A stretch of DNA of 64,000 bases from Idiomarina loihiensis. Lineage in GTDB: Bacteria; Pseudomonadota; Gammaproteobacteria; Enterobacterales; Alteromonadaceae. The position numbers and the translations under genes are program-made. Below the pieces are notes generated by a model. The model did not search any database and was not told the origin of the DNA. It saw only the letters and a list, made by a program, of their open reading frames with translations. This document shows, piece by piece, positions 36,948-45,794 of the stretch; position 1 is the stretch's first letter; every line of letters begins with the position of its first letter. The DNA is taken from NCBI RefSeq assembly GCF_024584785.1, contig NZ_CP074112.1:1798001-1862000 (forward strand). Direction: 5' to 3'.

Positions 36948-38114
36948 TTAGTCTGAGCCGAATAGATCACGGGTATAGACGCGATCAGCGACGTCTTGTA
37001 GATCGTCGGTGAGTCGGTTCGACACAATCAAGCAGCATGAGTTCTTAAACTCGTTCAAATCATTGATAACTTTTGAATTGTAGAAAGTCGGCTCTTGTAG
37101 CACTGGCTCGTACACGATTACTTCAACGCCTTTGGCTTTGAGGCGTTTCATGATGCCCTGCACGGCTGAGGCACGGAAATTATCGGAGCCGGCCTTCATC
37201 ACTAGGCGGTAGATGCCGACGCATTTAGGTTGGCGCTTGAGAATGCTCTCTGCGACAAAGTCTTTACGGGTGCGGTTGGCATCCACAATGGCTTGAATTA
37301 AGGTTTGCGGCACGTCTTCGTAGTTGGCCAACAATTGCTTGGTGTCTTTGGGTAGGCAGTAGCCACCGTAACCGAAGCTTGGGTTGTTGTAGTGGCCGCC
37401 AATGCGCGGGTCAAGGCATACCCCATCGATGATCTGCTTGGCATTTAGGCCATGCGTTTCGGCGTACGAATCGAGTTCATTAAAGTAGGCTACACGCATC
37501 GCCAAAAAGGTGTTGGCGAATAGTTTGATGGCCTCAGCTTCAGTGGAGTCGGTAAACAGCACCTCGACGTCTTGCTTGATGGCGCCTTGCTTTAATAACG
37601 CGGCGAACTGGTTGGCCGCAGCGGTTTGTGCGCCAACGATGATGCGGCTCGGGTGCAAGTTATCGTAAAGCGCACGGCCTTCACGCAGAAACTCTGGCGA
37701 GAAGATAATGTTGCTGTCGTTACGCTGCTGCTGTAGCTGCTTGGTGTAACCCACCGGCACAGTCGATTTGATGACGATGGTGCAGTTTGGATTCACTTGG
37801 CGCACGGCATCGATGGCTTTCTCAACTGTGCTGGTGTTGAAATAGTTGGTTTTAGGATCGTAGTCCGTAGGCGTTGCGACAATCACAAAATCGGCATCTT
37901 GGTACGCCTGCACGGTATCTGTGGTGGCGCTCAGCTGCAATGGCTTGGTGGCCAGATACTCTTCGATTTCTTTATCGACAATCGGCGATTGTTTGTTATT
38001 AATCAGCGCTACTTTGCTTTCAATGATATCAACGGCAACTACCTGGTTATGTTGCGCCAACAACACGGCGTTCGACAAACCGACATAGCCCGTTCCCGCT
38101 ACTGCAATTTTCAT
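36948..38114 (-). CDS. ugd: UDP-glucose 6-dehydrogenase
   Basis: Makes UDP-glucuronate from UDP-glucose with two NAD+. 388 residues, identical in length to E. coli Ugd: [20 protein letters not shown] (NAD site), [20 protein letters not shown], catalytic Cys in [17 protein letters not shown], and the C-terminal [15 protein letters not shown]. It is upstream of pgi and rfaH on the capsule strand. Its product is the substrate of the 4-epimerase at 7.7-8.8 kb. Confidence 0.96.
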   Translation of the reverse strand: MKIAVAGTGYVGLSNAVLLAQHNQVVAVDIIESKVALINNKQSPIVDKEIEEYLATKPLQLSATTDTVQAYQDADFVIVATPTDYDPKTNYFNTSTVEKAIDAVRQVNPNCTIVIKSTVPVGYTKQLQQQRNDSNIIFSPEFLREGRALYDNLHPSRIIVGAQTAAANQFAALLKQGAIKQDVEVLFTDSTEAEAIKLFANTFLAMRVAYFNELDSYAETHGLNAKQIIDGVCLDPRIGGHYNNPSFGYGGYCLPKDTKQLLANYEDVPQTLIQAIVDANRTRKDFVAESILKRQPKCVGIYRLVMKAGSDNFRASAVQGIMKRLKAKGVEVIVYEPVLQEPTFYNSKVINDLNEFKNSCCLIVSNRLTDDLQDVADRVYTRDLFGSD

Positions 38115-38148
38115 TGTAACCTCGTCCTTGTTGCGCTGCTTCGACGTT

Positions 38149-38190
38149 GAGGGGGTGTCGGCCCCAGCTAGGGAGCTGGGGCCGATAGTT
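38149..38190. repeat. REP palindrome, copy 3
   Basis: GAGGGGGTGTCGGCCCCAGC, short centre TAGGGA, then GCTGGGGCCGATAGTTC. The inner stem (38158-38185) is a perfect 11-bp arm pair; the outer arms have diverged. It lies in the leader of ugd. Confidence 0.85.
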
Positions 38191-38317
38191 CGTCTATCCC
38201 TCTCGTTCGTTCAGCGAGCAAATAGTAAACTTTGTAAATTTGTTAACACATGGTGGCTATTGTATGGCGCAGGCGCAGCTAGCGCAAGAGGCTTGTGTGG
38301 GAGTTTGACGGACCCGT

Positions 38318-38375
38318 GAGGGACTTGCGGCCCCAGCTACGGACCCAACTCCGCAGCTGGGGCCGCAAGTTCCTC
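38318..38375. repeat. REP palindrome, copy 4
   Basis: GAGGGACTTGCGGCCCCAGC at the left, centre TACGGACCCAACTCCGC, mirror GCTGGGGCCGCAAGTTCCTC at the right. The arms pair perfectly over about 19 bp. One of three copies just upstream of the RAYT gene. Confidence 0.9.
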
Positions 38376-38452
38376 CGCTCCGCAACATTGCTATGGTGGT
38401 AAACTAGCTGCTTAAGCGGGATGGAGTTGGTTGGTGGGTTTAGCTGGGAGTT

Positions 38453-38510
38453 GAGCTGGGGTCAGCCCCACCTACGTAGCAGGCTCCAGAGGTGGGTCTG
38501 CAAGTCCCTC
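38453..38510. repeat. REP palindrome, copy 5 (degenerate)
   Basis: GAGCTGGGGTCAGCCCCACC, centre TACGTAGCAGGC, right arm GAGGTGGGTCTGCAAGTCCC. The left outer arm is eroded, the right is intact. It ends 36 bp before the RAYT start codon, so the copy may influence its expression. Confidence 0.8.
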
Positions 38511-38546
38511 AAGTTTTTCAGGGAATTTACACAAGGATGGTGATTT

Positions 38547-39278
38547 ATGTCGCGTAGAAATCGGTATCGAGGCGCTGGAATTACTCAGCATATTTATGAT
38601 CGTGGTAATAACAAACAGATTATTTTTGTCGACGACATTGACCGAGCTGCTTTTATGTCGAGTCTGTTTACCCGCGCGGCTGATTATGAAATTGCCTTAC
38701 ACGCGTGGGTGCTGATGTCGAATCATTTTCATATTCTGGCCACGCCTAAACATCCGGGTGCCATCAGCAAGTTTATGCAAGCGGTGAAAAGTAGCTACAC
38801 CCAGTATTTTAATTCGCGGCATTCACGCACCGGCACCTTGTGGGAAGCGCGATTCAAACAAGCGCTGTCACAAGACGACAACCACATTCTGATTCTCTAT
38901 CGATATATCGAGCTTAATCCTGTTCGCGCCGGCATGGTTAGAGGGCCCCGGCAATATCATTGGAGTAGCTACCATACCAACGCGCGGTTAGTGCCGAGCG
39001 AAAACATCACACCGCATCCATATTATCTGCTGCTAGGCATTGATGAGTTTACCCGCGCTCAGGCTTATCGGAATTACGTGGCAGGAAGTTTTGATAAAGA
39101 TAAATCGCAGTATGAAGCGGAAGTTGCGGTGCTAAAAACGACAGCCGCGAACTTAGCAGTATTTGGCAGTGAAGAGTTCTACAAGAAGCTTTCGGCGGAG
39201 ATTGACTACCCAATCACCCATTTTCAGCGGCTCACTATCCTCGCAGAGCGCTATGCCGCCGAAGAAGACGAGCTTTGA
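38547..39278 (+). CDS. REP-associated tyrosine transposase (RAYT, Y1/IS200-like HUH)
   Basis: Single-copy, domesticated-type HUH nuclease that nicks and moves REP hairpins as single-stranded DNA. 243 residues: YRGAGITQHIYDRGNNKQII at the N-terminus, HUH motif NHFHILATP (about residues 63-71), catalytic tyrosine in FMQAVKSSYTQYFN, then GTLWEARFKQALSQDDNHIL and YIELNPVRAGMV, the standard RAYT order. No IS200 ends flank it; instead REP copies 3-5 precede it and copy 6 overlaps its stop codon. It is the only plus-strand gene between 2.7 and 52.3 kb. Confidence 0.95.
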   Translation: MSRRNRYRGAGITQHIYDRGNNKQIIFVDDIDRAAFMSSLFTRAADYEIALHAWVLMSNHFHILATPKHPGAISKFMQAVKSSYTQYFNSRHSRTGTLWEARFKQALSQDDNHILILYRYIELNPVRAGMVRGPRQYHWSSYHTNARLVPSENITPHPYYLLLGIDEFTRAQAYRNYVAGSFDKDKSQYEAEVAVLKTTAANLAVFGSEEFYKKLSAEIDYPITHFQRLTILAERYAAEEDEL

Positions 39279-39322
39279 GGGACTTGCGGACCCAGCTCCG
39301 TAGCTGGGGCCGCAAGTTCCTC
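39277..39322. repeat. REP palindrome, copy 6 (overlaps RAYT stop)
   Basis: GAGGGACTTGCGGACCCAGC, centre TCCGTA, mirror GCTGGGGCCGCAAGTTCCTC; a compact 46-bp form. The TGA stop of the RAYT uses the first two REP bases. It separates the convergent RAYT and mscS genes and may act as a 3' hairpin for both messages, although no T-run follows. Confidence 0.92.
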
Positions 39323-39331
39323 AACACCTAA

Positions 39332-40150
39332 TCACTCGGGCTTGTGAAAATGCACATCCATTTGTGGGTATGGAATGCCGATGCCGTTGTTGTCTAGGGC
39401 GATCTTGATTTCGCGCATCAGATCCCAGTACACGCCCCAGTAGTCGGTGCTGTTCACCCATGGGCGTACGATAAAGTCTACAGATGAGCTGTTTAGCGCA
39501 TGTACTTGGATGTTCCAAGCTGGCTCTTTCAGCAAGCGACTTTCCGCTGCCAGTACGCTTTCTAGCACTTCTTTGGTTTTGTGCAAGTCAGCGTCGTAGC
39601 TCACGCCAATCAGCAAGTCTACGCGGCGCGTATCTTCGCGGCTGTAGTTGGTGATGGGCTGGCTGGTGATTTGTGCGTTTGGCACAAACACCACTTTATT
39701 GTCTGGCGTTTTTAGCACGGTGTTGAAGATGTTTACTTCGTCTACGGTGCCTGATACGCCGCCAGCGTCTACGTATTCACCGGCGCGGAACGGACGGAAT
39801 AGAATAATCAACACGCCCGAGGCCATGTTCGACAGCGAGCCTTGCAGCGATAAGCCGATGGCTAAACCGGCAGCACCCAAGATGGCGATAAACGAGGTGG
39901 TTTCGACGCCTACTTGCGACAATGCCATTAAAATCGCGGCAATAAAAATCACCGATTTGACGATGGCGCTTAAGAAGCTGATCACGGCTTTGTCGGTGCC
40001 GCGCTTCTCCATGCCTTTGCCCATCATTTTTGCGACTGAGTTGGCAATCATTTTACCGACAATCAAAATGATGATGGCGACGATAAATTTCACGGTGTAG
40101 CTTAAAATCAGCTCTTGATTCTCGCTAATCCAAGTGACCACTTGATCCAT
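39332..40150 (-). CDS. mscS: Small-conductance mechanosensitive channel (MscS)
   Basis: Inner-membrane osmotic-downshock valve. 272 residues: three N-terminal helices (about 18-38, 58-80, 86-115), the pore-lining TM3 ILGAAGLAIGLSLQGSLSNM with the Gly/Ala packing pattern, then the beta domain (FRPFRAGEYVDAGGVSGTV) and C-terminal cage. Length close to E. coli MscS (286). AAGGAG precedes the ATG. Placed between the RAYT and the T2SS operon, transcribed in the T2SS direction and possibly as its tail (67-bp gap). Confidence 0.95.
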   Translation of the reverse strand: MDQVVTWISENQELILSYTVKFIVAIIILIVGKMIANSVAKMMGKGMEKRGTDKAVISFLSAIVKSVIFIAAILMALSQVGVETTSFIAILGAAGLAIGLSLQGSLSNMASGVLIILFRPFRAGEYVDAGGVSGTVDEVNIFNTVLKTPDNKVVFVPNAQITSQPITNYSREDTRRVDLLIGVSYDADLHKTKEVLESVLAAESRLLKEPAWNIQVHALNSSSVDFIVRPWVNSTDYWGVYWDLMREIKIALDNNGIGIPYPQMDVHFHKPE

Positions 40151-40217
40151 GTATTACTCCTTGTTGCTGTTGTAAGGGCTGTTGTTGCTGGCTGGGGTAC
40201 GGTTTACGGCGTACGGC

Positions 40218-41042
40218 TTACCAGTTAAACGGGATACGCCCTTGACTATCAGGTTGTCCGATAAAACTAACCATTTCTGCCACCGGCTGTGGCGCTTGTG
40301 TGGTGGGCTTGATGCTGCCTGCCACGGATAACTGGGGACGCCCCATCGAGCCCTGCACTTTGGCCTCGACGATAAGTCCTAACCAATTGTTATCCTTGAT
40401 TGTAGCAGATATTGACTGGTTAGCGGTACAGCCCAAGTGTAAGCGATAGTCTCCAAGAGCGTGCCAAGCTTGATTCAGCCGAATTTCGCTGGAGGTCCAA
40501 TCTAACCTGCCTTGCATGCTATCGCAGAAACGACCGCTCGCCGTGTTGCGATTACTGTACTCATCCAGCTGCAACTGCCACTCGCCCGCCACCGTCAATG
40601 GCACCGGCAAGCGCAACTGATTCACCGACGCCTGCACATTGCCCGCCAGCTCACCACTGAGTTGAAGGACTTGCAGACCCACCTCCGGACCCTGCTCCGT
40701 AGCTGGGGCTGCAAGTTCCTCATCGGCGCTAGCAGCGACCAGCTGCACTTGGCCTTCGAATACGTTGCCGGCGGGGATGCTGAGTTGTAGGTCGAGTTTG
40801 CCCAGCAGCAGCGCCAGTGGGCTGAGCTGCCATTCTACTTGCTCGAGGTTGAGGCTGGCACCGGTGGGCAGTTGCGCCTGTAGGTTCATGGTGCCGCGCC
40901 ACAAGGTACCTTGCAGTGGCGTGATGTGGGTGCCGGCTGGCAGGGCATCATTAGCAAGGCTGAGCCAACGCGCTGGGGCAGTGGCGAGTAAAATAATCAG
41001 ATACAGCGGCAGTAACCACCACCATAATTTAAATAACTTCAT
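40218..41042 (-). CDS. gspN: Type II secretion system protein N, with REP-encoded insertion
   Basis: Accessory inner-membrane protein of the T2SS. One N-terminal TM helix (LWWWLLPLYLIILLATAP) then periplasmic sequence with LPAGTHITPLQGTLWRG, typical of GspN. The ATG at 41042 is chosen; a GTG at 41060 would overlap gspM. Residues about 108-126 (ELAAPATEQGPEVGLQVLQ) are translated REP copy 7, inserted in frame without a stop. Last gene of the gsp operon. Confidence 0.88.
   Translation of the reverse strand: MKLFKLWWWLLPLYLIILLATAPARWLSLANDALPAGTHITPLQGTLWRGTMNLQAQLPTGASLNLEQVEWQLSPLALLLGKLDLQLSIPAGNVFEGQVQLVAASADEELAAPATEQGPEVGLQVLQLSGELAGNVQASVNQLRLPVPLTVAGEWQLQLDEYSNRNTASGRFCDSMQGRLDWTSSEIRLNQAWHALGDYRLHLGCTANQSISATIKDNNWLGLIVEAKVQGSMGRPQLSVAGSIKPTTQAPQPVAEMVSFIGQPDSQGRIPFNW
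40664..40721. repeat. REP palindrome, copy 7 (inside gspN)
   Basis: GAAGGACTTGCAGACCCACC, centre TCCGGACCCTGCTCCGT, right arm AGCTGGGGCTGCAAGTTCCTC. Slightly diverged arms. It lies wholly within the gspN reading frame, in frame and without stops. Confidence 0.88.
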
Positions 41043-41049
41043 CTTGGGC

Positions 41050-41574
41050 TTAAGCTCCACTTACTTGTAAACGCCGCACTCGCACCACACCTGGCTCGTT
41101 CGCCGCCACCGCATCTACTTGCTCAACGGTTAGGCCGGCTTGGCTTTGCAATTGCTCTATCAGGCGCAGCAGGGTGTTAAATTCGATGCTATCAATCACC
41201 ACAATCAGGCTGTTGGATTGCGGCTGCATGCGGGTGATTTCGATTTGGTTGCGACTGGCCAGTTGCGTGACTCGCTCGCTTAAACCGCCGCGGATGCTAG
41301 CGTTAGGTGCGGTGCTAGCTGTAGCGCTTGCCCCTTGGCCTTTAGCGGCCAGATAGCGACCGGTGTTTTCACGTACCCATTGCAGCAGCTCTTGTTGCGC
41401 TTGAATCTGCAATTGACGGTCGCGCTTGCCATCGGCAATCGGTTTATAGGCTAGAAAATACAGCAGGGTGATGAGGAATAACGAACCGCACACCACCACC
41501 AGCAGCCGCTCGCGCGAGTTCAGCTGGTGATAACGTTCTTGCCATGGCGCTAATGTCTTGTTGATAAAATCCAT
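41050..41574 (-). CDS. gspM: Type II secretion system protein M
   Basis: Inner-membrane platform protein that partners GspL. 174 residues from the ATG at 41574 (AGGAA 8 nt upstream, 19 nt after the gspL stop); the longer frame to 41637 overlaps gspL and is rejected. N-terminal TWQ-type segment LAPWQERYHQLNSRERLL, one TM helix (VVCGSLFLITLLYFLAY), then a ferredoxin-like periplasmic domain. An alanine/serine-rich linker (about 75-90) is present. Confidence 0.93.
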   Translation of the reverse strand: MDFINKTLAPWQERYHQLNSRERLLVVVCGSLFLITLLYFLAYKPIADGKRDRQLQIQAQQELLQWVRENTGRYLAAKGQGASATASTAPNASIRGGLSERVTQLASRNQIEITRMQPQSNSLIVVIDSIEFNTLLRLIEQLQSQAGLTVEQVDAVAANEPGVVRVRRLQVSGA

Positions 41575-41593
41575 AGATGTTCCTGTGTTGCTC

Positions 41594-42883
41594 TTAGCCT
41601 GCACGTTTGATGGTGAGGTTGCCGTTAATCGCGCCATCTTGGTTACTGGTTGGCCCCTGCTCTACGCTTACCTGGCCGCCTTGGTTGGCTACTTTTCTAA
41701 AGTTTTCGAGGCTGGCAAAGCTTTCGGCACGTACTTGCAAGCGTAAGGTGTTGGCGTCGTAGCGCACCAACTCTAGTTTAATGTCTTGCTGTGCGTTAAA
41801 GGCGGGCTCGAGTGCTTGCAGCAAAGTAAGTGGTGACTCACTTGCGCCCTGACCTCCGATACCACTGAGGTGTTGATTCAGCTGGCTGCGTACATTAACG
41901 ATACGGGTTTCGTTCGGGAACACGCCTTTATAAGTGTCTTCAATGGCTTGTTGCAAGGCGGTGGATTGCTGCCCTAATTGCACGTATTCAATCACTTGGC
42001 TGGCATAACCTAGCACCACCAAAATGCCGGCGGCGATGGCGGCTGATTTGTATTTAAAACTGCCGCCGCTGCTCTTTTTGCGTACCGGCTTGTAGCTGTG
42101 TTGACGGAGGTTTATCGGAGCGATTTGGCGCTGATAACGTACGTTGGCTTTCTTTTCATCAGCACTGGTATCAGTGTCGGCATCAGTGCTGGCATCAGTA
42201 TCGTTCAGTTGGTTATTGTAGGTCAGCGCCATCAACGAAAGCGGGTGCTCAAGGTTGGCTGTTGGATCAATCAACGTGGCTTGTTGCTCGCCTACTAGCT
42301 GCTCAAGCAACATCTGCGCGATGGCAGGCTCGGCACTAAAACCGCTGTATGCCCCGGTGCGCACCAGCTGCTCTTTGCCGAGTGGCCCTTCGATAATACA
42401 GGTGGTGATGATGGCTTCGGGCGTTGCTGCCACCGGCAGCATAAAGCTGTCGGCGTACATGGCATCAACGCTTAAACCCTGTGCTTCAAACGCCGCCAAC
42501 CATTGCTCCATTTTGTCGTGGGCAACCACGTTTACCGGTATCGGCCCTTGGTGCTTGCGCGCCAGGTTTGGCCAGCAAAAATGTAAGTCAGCGATATCCT
42601 GCGCTAGTTCGTCTTCTAAGGTGTTGGGGATAACTTGCGCTAGCATGCGCATGGCCGAAGCCGGCAGCTCTACTTGCGTTTGCAGCACTTCGGTGCTGGG
42701 CACATAGGCAATCAGGCGCCGCGTGCGCGCTTGCTCAGTTAATTGCGCCAATTGTTGCGGCTGACTTATTTCGCCGCTGGCAATCACCTCGCGCTGGCCA
42801 ACATTCCAGCACAGCCACTGCGCTCCAAGCAAGGGCTCGGCACTGGGGGCGTTAGCACTAAGGCGAATAAATAGCTGTTCCAT
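41594..42883 (-). CDS. gspL: Type II secretion system protein L
   Basis: Links the cytosolic ATPase GspE to the membrane. 429 residues: actin-like cytoplasmic domain (LFIRLSANAPSAEPLLGAQW at start; LAQVIPNTLEDELAQDI), a Thr/Asp-rich linker (TDASTDADTDTSADEK, about 225-240), a TM helix (about 276-295) and a periplasmic ferredoxin-like domain. Its ATG overlaps the gspK stop by one base (TAATG). Confidence 0.94.
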   Translation of the reverse strand: MEQLFIRLSANAPSAEPLLGAQWLCWNVGQREVIASGEISQPQQLAQLTEQARTRRLIAYVPSTEVLQTQVELPASAMRMLAQVIPNTLEDELAQDIADLHFCWPNLARKHQGPIPVNVVAHDKMEQWLAAFEAQGLSVDAMYADSFMLPVAATPEAIITTCIIEGPLGKEQLVRTGAYSGFSAEPAIAQMLLEQLVGEQQATLIDPTANLEHPLSLMALTYNNQLNDTDASTDADTDTSADEKKANVRYQRQIAPINLRQHSYKPVRKKSSGGSFKYKSAAIAAGILVVLGYASQVIEYVQLGQQSTALQQAIEDTYKGVFPNETRIVNVRSQLNQHLSGIGGQGASESPLTLLQALEPAFNAQQDIKLELVRYDANTLRLQVRAESFASLENFRKVANQGGQVSVEQGPTSNQDGAINGNLTIKRAG

Positions 42884-44016
42884 TACGGCTCTCCTAACCC
42901 GCGATACAGTACTTGGGTCTGCTCGTTGGTAATTAATAACTGGCTATGCGCATCGATTTCAAGGTCGCCGACCGTAATGCGGCTATGGACCTCAAAATAT
43001 TTGCTTTTTACATCAAAATCTTCCAGCGCCCCACCAAGAACCTCATTGGTGACGCTAGGATCTCGCGGGCCACCGCCTAAATTTGGCCGAATTTGCCCTT
43101 GGGCGGCGTTATTCAGTACGCCATTGCCCTTAGCGTCTTCCACTGATTCATAGCCGGCTTGCGGACGATTATTAATAAAGCTTTTCGCATCTTCAAGGCT
43201 GAGCGCGCCTAAGCTCACGGCATGCAGCAAGTTCGCTTGCTCTGACGATACCGTATTAAGATTAATCTTCAAGCTGTTATCCCGTGGGATAACGCATACG
43301 TACGGCTTGATTTTGTGGTACAGCGGTGCGGTTACCCCGCGCACTAATCTAAATTCACTGATATGGTTCAGCCATGTATTACCGGCATTGTGCGGAAACT
43401 GCTGACTCTGATAGTCACTGGTTTCGGCGCCATAGGTACCGCTACCACCGGTACCTATGTCATCATCAGGATCTAACCAATCGGCCAGTGAATCCACTAT
43501 CACATCCACTGCGTAGGCTTCCATGCTGTCGTCGATTGCCATCAGCAACATGCGCAGTTGCGCTTTACGCCGTACTAAGCGCATTTTGGTGGCTTCATCT
43601 AGCGCGCTGCCGTCTATGCCGCCGGGGTTGTTATTATCATTACTAGTAACCATGCGTAAAGAATTCAGGTTAAAGCAGCTGTGTAAATCTTTAATGCGCC
43701 CGGCAATGCTGCCTCCCACCACGGGAAAGGCCACGCCGTTTTGGCTTTGCTGATACCACACTTGGTCTTGGCTGGCGATGCCTTCGCTATCGGCTAATTC
43801 GCGTTGTAATAATTCTCGTACCACTTCTTCGGCGCTTAAGCTGTACCAATAAGCTTGCTCTGCTTGTTGTAAATTGCCGGTGCGTAGAACGCTAGTTTGT
43901 AAGCGCCCACTTAAGCTAATAGCCAGCACGCTCACTAAGGCGACTACTAATAGCACCATTAACAGCGCTACTCCGCGCTGGCGTGAAGGAAGCTGCGCCC
44001 TAACTGCCCTAACCAT
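42883..44016 (-). CDS. gspK: Type II secretion minor pseudopilin GspK
   Basis: Large minor pseudopilin capping the T2SS pseudopilus. About 377 residues; prepilin cleavage context RQRGVALLMVLLVVALV with Leu at the usual Glu5 position, as typical for GspK. The long alpha domain with DWLDPDDD and NLNTVSSEQANLLHA is characteristic. The ATG at 44016 has AGGTG 8 nt upstream; a GTG at 44025 is the alternative. Overlaps gspJ by 8 nt. Confidence 0.94.
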   Translation of the reverse strand: MVRAVRAQLPSRQRGVALLMVLLVVALVSVLAISLSGRLQTSVLRTGNLQQAEQAYWYSLSAEEVVRELLQRELADSEGIASQDQVWYQQSQNGVAFPVVGGSIAGRIKDLHSCFNLNSLRMVTSNDNNNPGGIDGSALDEATKMRLVRRKAQLRMLLMAIDDSMEAYAVDVIVDSLADWLDPDDDIGTGGSGTYGAETSDYQSQQFPHNAGNTWLNHISEFRLVRGVTAPLYHKIKPYVCVIPRDNSLKINLNTVSSEQANLLHAVSLGALSLEDAKSFINNRPQAGYESVEDAKGNGVLNNAAQGQIRPNLGGGPRDPSVTNEVLGGALEDFDVKSKYFEVHSRITVGDLEIDAHSQLLITNEQTQVLYRGLGEP

Positions 44017-44674
44017 TACCGTCACCTGGTTGTTGCTGCTGCTCGGCTTCGCGGCGCTGAGTTTCTTCTACTTCGCTCATTGGCGTCAGTAACAACACCC
44101 GTTCAATCACGCCCCAGCTGTTGGTGTGCACGCGCAGCAGCAGTGCTGGCGGTAATTCGCCGGTGGCTCGTTGGCTTTGAATATTGCGGCTACTACCAAA
44201 CTCGTTGGCCTGGTCATTGAGTTCTTTGCTGTAGCCTAAGAACTCGACTTCTAGCGCGGTGACGCCTTCTAACATCGGCCGTTTGGTAAAGGAGTCTTCG
44301 CCATCGGCTACATCCACAAAGATCGCTGATTGCCGCCACAAGGTGTCCTCTTCAATGCTGTAGACAACCGGCTGCAATTCGCTGCGCGGAAAGATGCCAG
44401 CGGGGTTAAACCAACCGCTGCGGACAAAAGCTAACAGGTTTTCTTCGGCTAAGAGATAGAAATCGGTGCTGGTTTGGCGCGGTACTATGTGGCGGATATC
44501 TTGCTCAATCAGCAGCATGGTGTATTGCAGTTGTTCTAATTGGGCAATGGCTTGTTCGCTTTGCTCGCTGGTGCGCATCATGGCGTTCACCACGGCAGCG
44601 CTGGCTAGCCCGATTACCGCCATAATGGCAACCGTAACCAGCACTTCAACTAAGGTAAAACCAGCGCGGCGCAT
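44009..44674 (-). CDS. gspJ: Type II secretion minor pseudopilin GspJ
   Basis: Minor pseudopilin of the tip complex with GspI and GspK. 221 residues from the ATG that overlaps the gspI stop (TGATG). Prepilin motif MRRAGFTLVEVLVTVAIMAV; QLEQLQYTMLLIEQDIRHIV and YSIEEDTLWRQ are typical. The C-terminus is Gln/Glu-rich (EAEQQQQPGDGNG). Confidence 0.95.
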   Translation of the reverse strand: MRRAGFTLVEVLVTVAIMAVIGLASAAVVNAMMRTSEQSEQAIAQLEQLQYTMLLIEQDIRHIVPRQTSTDFYLLAEENLLAFVRSGWFNPAGIFPRSELQPVVYSIEEDTLWRQSAIFVDVADGEDSFTKRPMLEGVTALEVEFLGYSKELNDQANEFGSSRNIQSQRATGELPPALLLRVHTNSWGVIERVLLLTPMSEVEETQRREAEQQQQPGDGNG

Positions 44675-45111
44675 CAGTCGTCCCACTCGTTATTATTCAC
44701 CGAGCGTTGATCGGTGGCAGATTGGGGGCCTAAAAAGCGTGCTAACTGATGCAACTCGCGGGCATCTGCAGACGGGCCACTAATCACAGAGCTTTCTTGG
44801 CGCGGCTCGTACACACTCACCACTACTTGATAGACGCCAGCAGTGGCTGTTTTGCTGACACTGGCGCGCCACGGCCAATACTGGTCAGCGATCAGCTCAC
44901 TGCCGCTGTCACCATTCTCCGGTGGATAAGCTAGGGTCATGCGCGCTAACGCATTAGACGCGGCTAAGCGCGCCATAGTTTTTTCTTGCATGTAACTGAG
45001 GTTGCTCAGATGCTGACTAGAGGCCATCACCGCTGCCGTTGCTGCGAGCGCAAAGATGCTCAAGGCAATCATTACCTCCACCAAGGTGAAGCCGCGTGCT
45101 AACCTAGTCAT
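44674..45111 (-). CDS. gspI: Type II secretion minor pseudopilin GspI
   Basis: Minor pseudopilin. Prepilin motif RGFTLVEVMIALSIFALAA, then SNLSYMQEKTMARLAASNAL, as in GspI. ATG at 45111 preferred to a GTG at 45114; overlaps the gspH stop by 8 nt. 145 residues, a little longer than E. coli GspI because of a C-terminal extension. Confidence 0.94.
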   Translation of the reverse strand: MTRLARGFTLVEVMIALSIFALAATAAVMASSQHLSNLSYMQEKTMARLAASNALARMTLAYPPENGDSGSELIADQYWPWRASVSKTATAGVYQVVVSVYEPRQESSVISGPSADARELHQLARFLGPQSATDQRSVNNNEWDD

Positions 45112-45778
45112 CACGTACTCGCTCGAGGCTTAGCGCTAGGCCATCGCTGCTGTGAATGCGCCATGCGGTACCGGCGCGCAGCGCAAAATCATCCTGCAGC
45201 ACCAGCTCAAAGGGCTGCATCTCGCCACTGCCAAAAATCATCAGTTGCGGCATTGGCTCGCTTTTGCGGCTTGCTCGCGCGCCTCGGCCCGCTTCATCGT
45301 CACCCGACTGTAATACATTGCCCCGAGCACTGCCATTGCTGGAATTACGATCCCCACTAGCAGTACTAGTAGATGAACTGGCGAAAGCGTCATCTTCAAC
45401 TCCAAAAATATCCACTAAATCTATGTCTTCTTGCTCAAGTAGGGCAAGCTCGGTACTACTAATTTGCATCGAAAGCTGTTGATCTAACTGATGCGGACGT
45501 AACCCTCGTTCGTTGATGTTCTGCCAAATGCCATCGCGGTACTGCACAAAGCGATAGCTGATGCCGTCATCAATACGTAGGCCTAAAATGGCATGACGCA
45601 CCAGCGCATAGTCGCGGGCGTAGTTTAACCTTTGATACAGCATCCGCGCTTGGTCTTCGACACTGGTATCACGCCGATCGGGCACCACAAAGCTGACGGT
45701 AAGGGCCAACATGGCAATAACCGCCAAAGTGACCATCACTTCAATTAAGGTAAAACCGCGGCGGCGCTGCATTCCCAT
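45104..45778 (-). CDS. gspH: Type II secretion minor pseudopilin GspH
   Basis: Minor pseudopilin. Prepilin motif RRRGFTLIEVMVTLAVIAML, then QARMLYQRLNYARDYALVRH. 224 residues, longer than the usual 160-200: a Ser/Gly/Asp-rich insertion (about 130-172, starting ASSSTSTASGD) precedes the conserved C-terminal strands (MIFGSGEMQPFELVLQ). This insertion is not REP-derived. Confidence 0.94.
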   Translation of the reverse strand: MGMQRRRGFTLIEVMVTLAVIAMLALTVSFVVPDRRDTSVEDQARMLYQRLNYARDYALVRHAILGLRIDDGISYRFVQYRDGIWQNINERGLRPHQLDQQLSMQISSTELALLEQEDIDLVDIFGVEDDAFASSSTSTASGDRNSSNGSARGNVLQSGDDEAGRGARASRKSEPMPQLMIFGSGEMQPFELVLQDDFALRAGTAWRIHSSDGLALSLERVRDD

Positions 45779-45794
45779 CAGTTACTGGTATCCG

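Larger units (their letters stand above)
38115..38546. other. Gene-free REP cluster between ugd and the RAYT gene
   Basis: 432 bp with no credible coding sequence. It holds three REP palindromes (copies 3, 4 and 5) separated by 127 and 77 bp and ends just before the RAYT start. The AT-rich part at 38210-38265 is the likely promoter area for ugd (minus strand), but no convincing -35/-10 pair was found. Confidence 0.7.

Noticed and set aside
39277-39322. REP copies as Rho-independent terminators
   Set aside because: Hairpins are strong but no T-tract follows in either direction; a role in 3' stability is possible but not a classical terminator.
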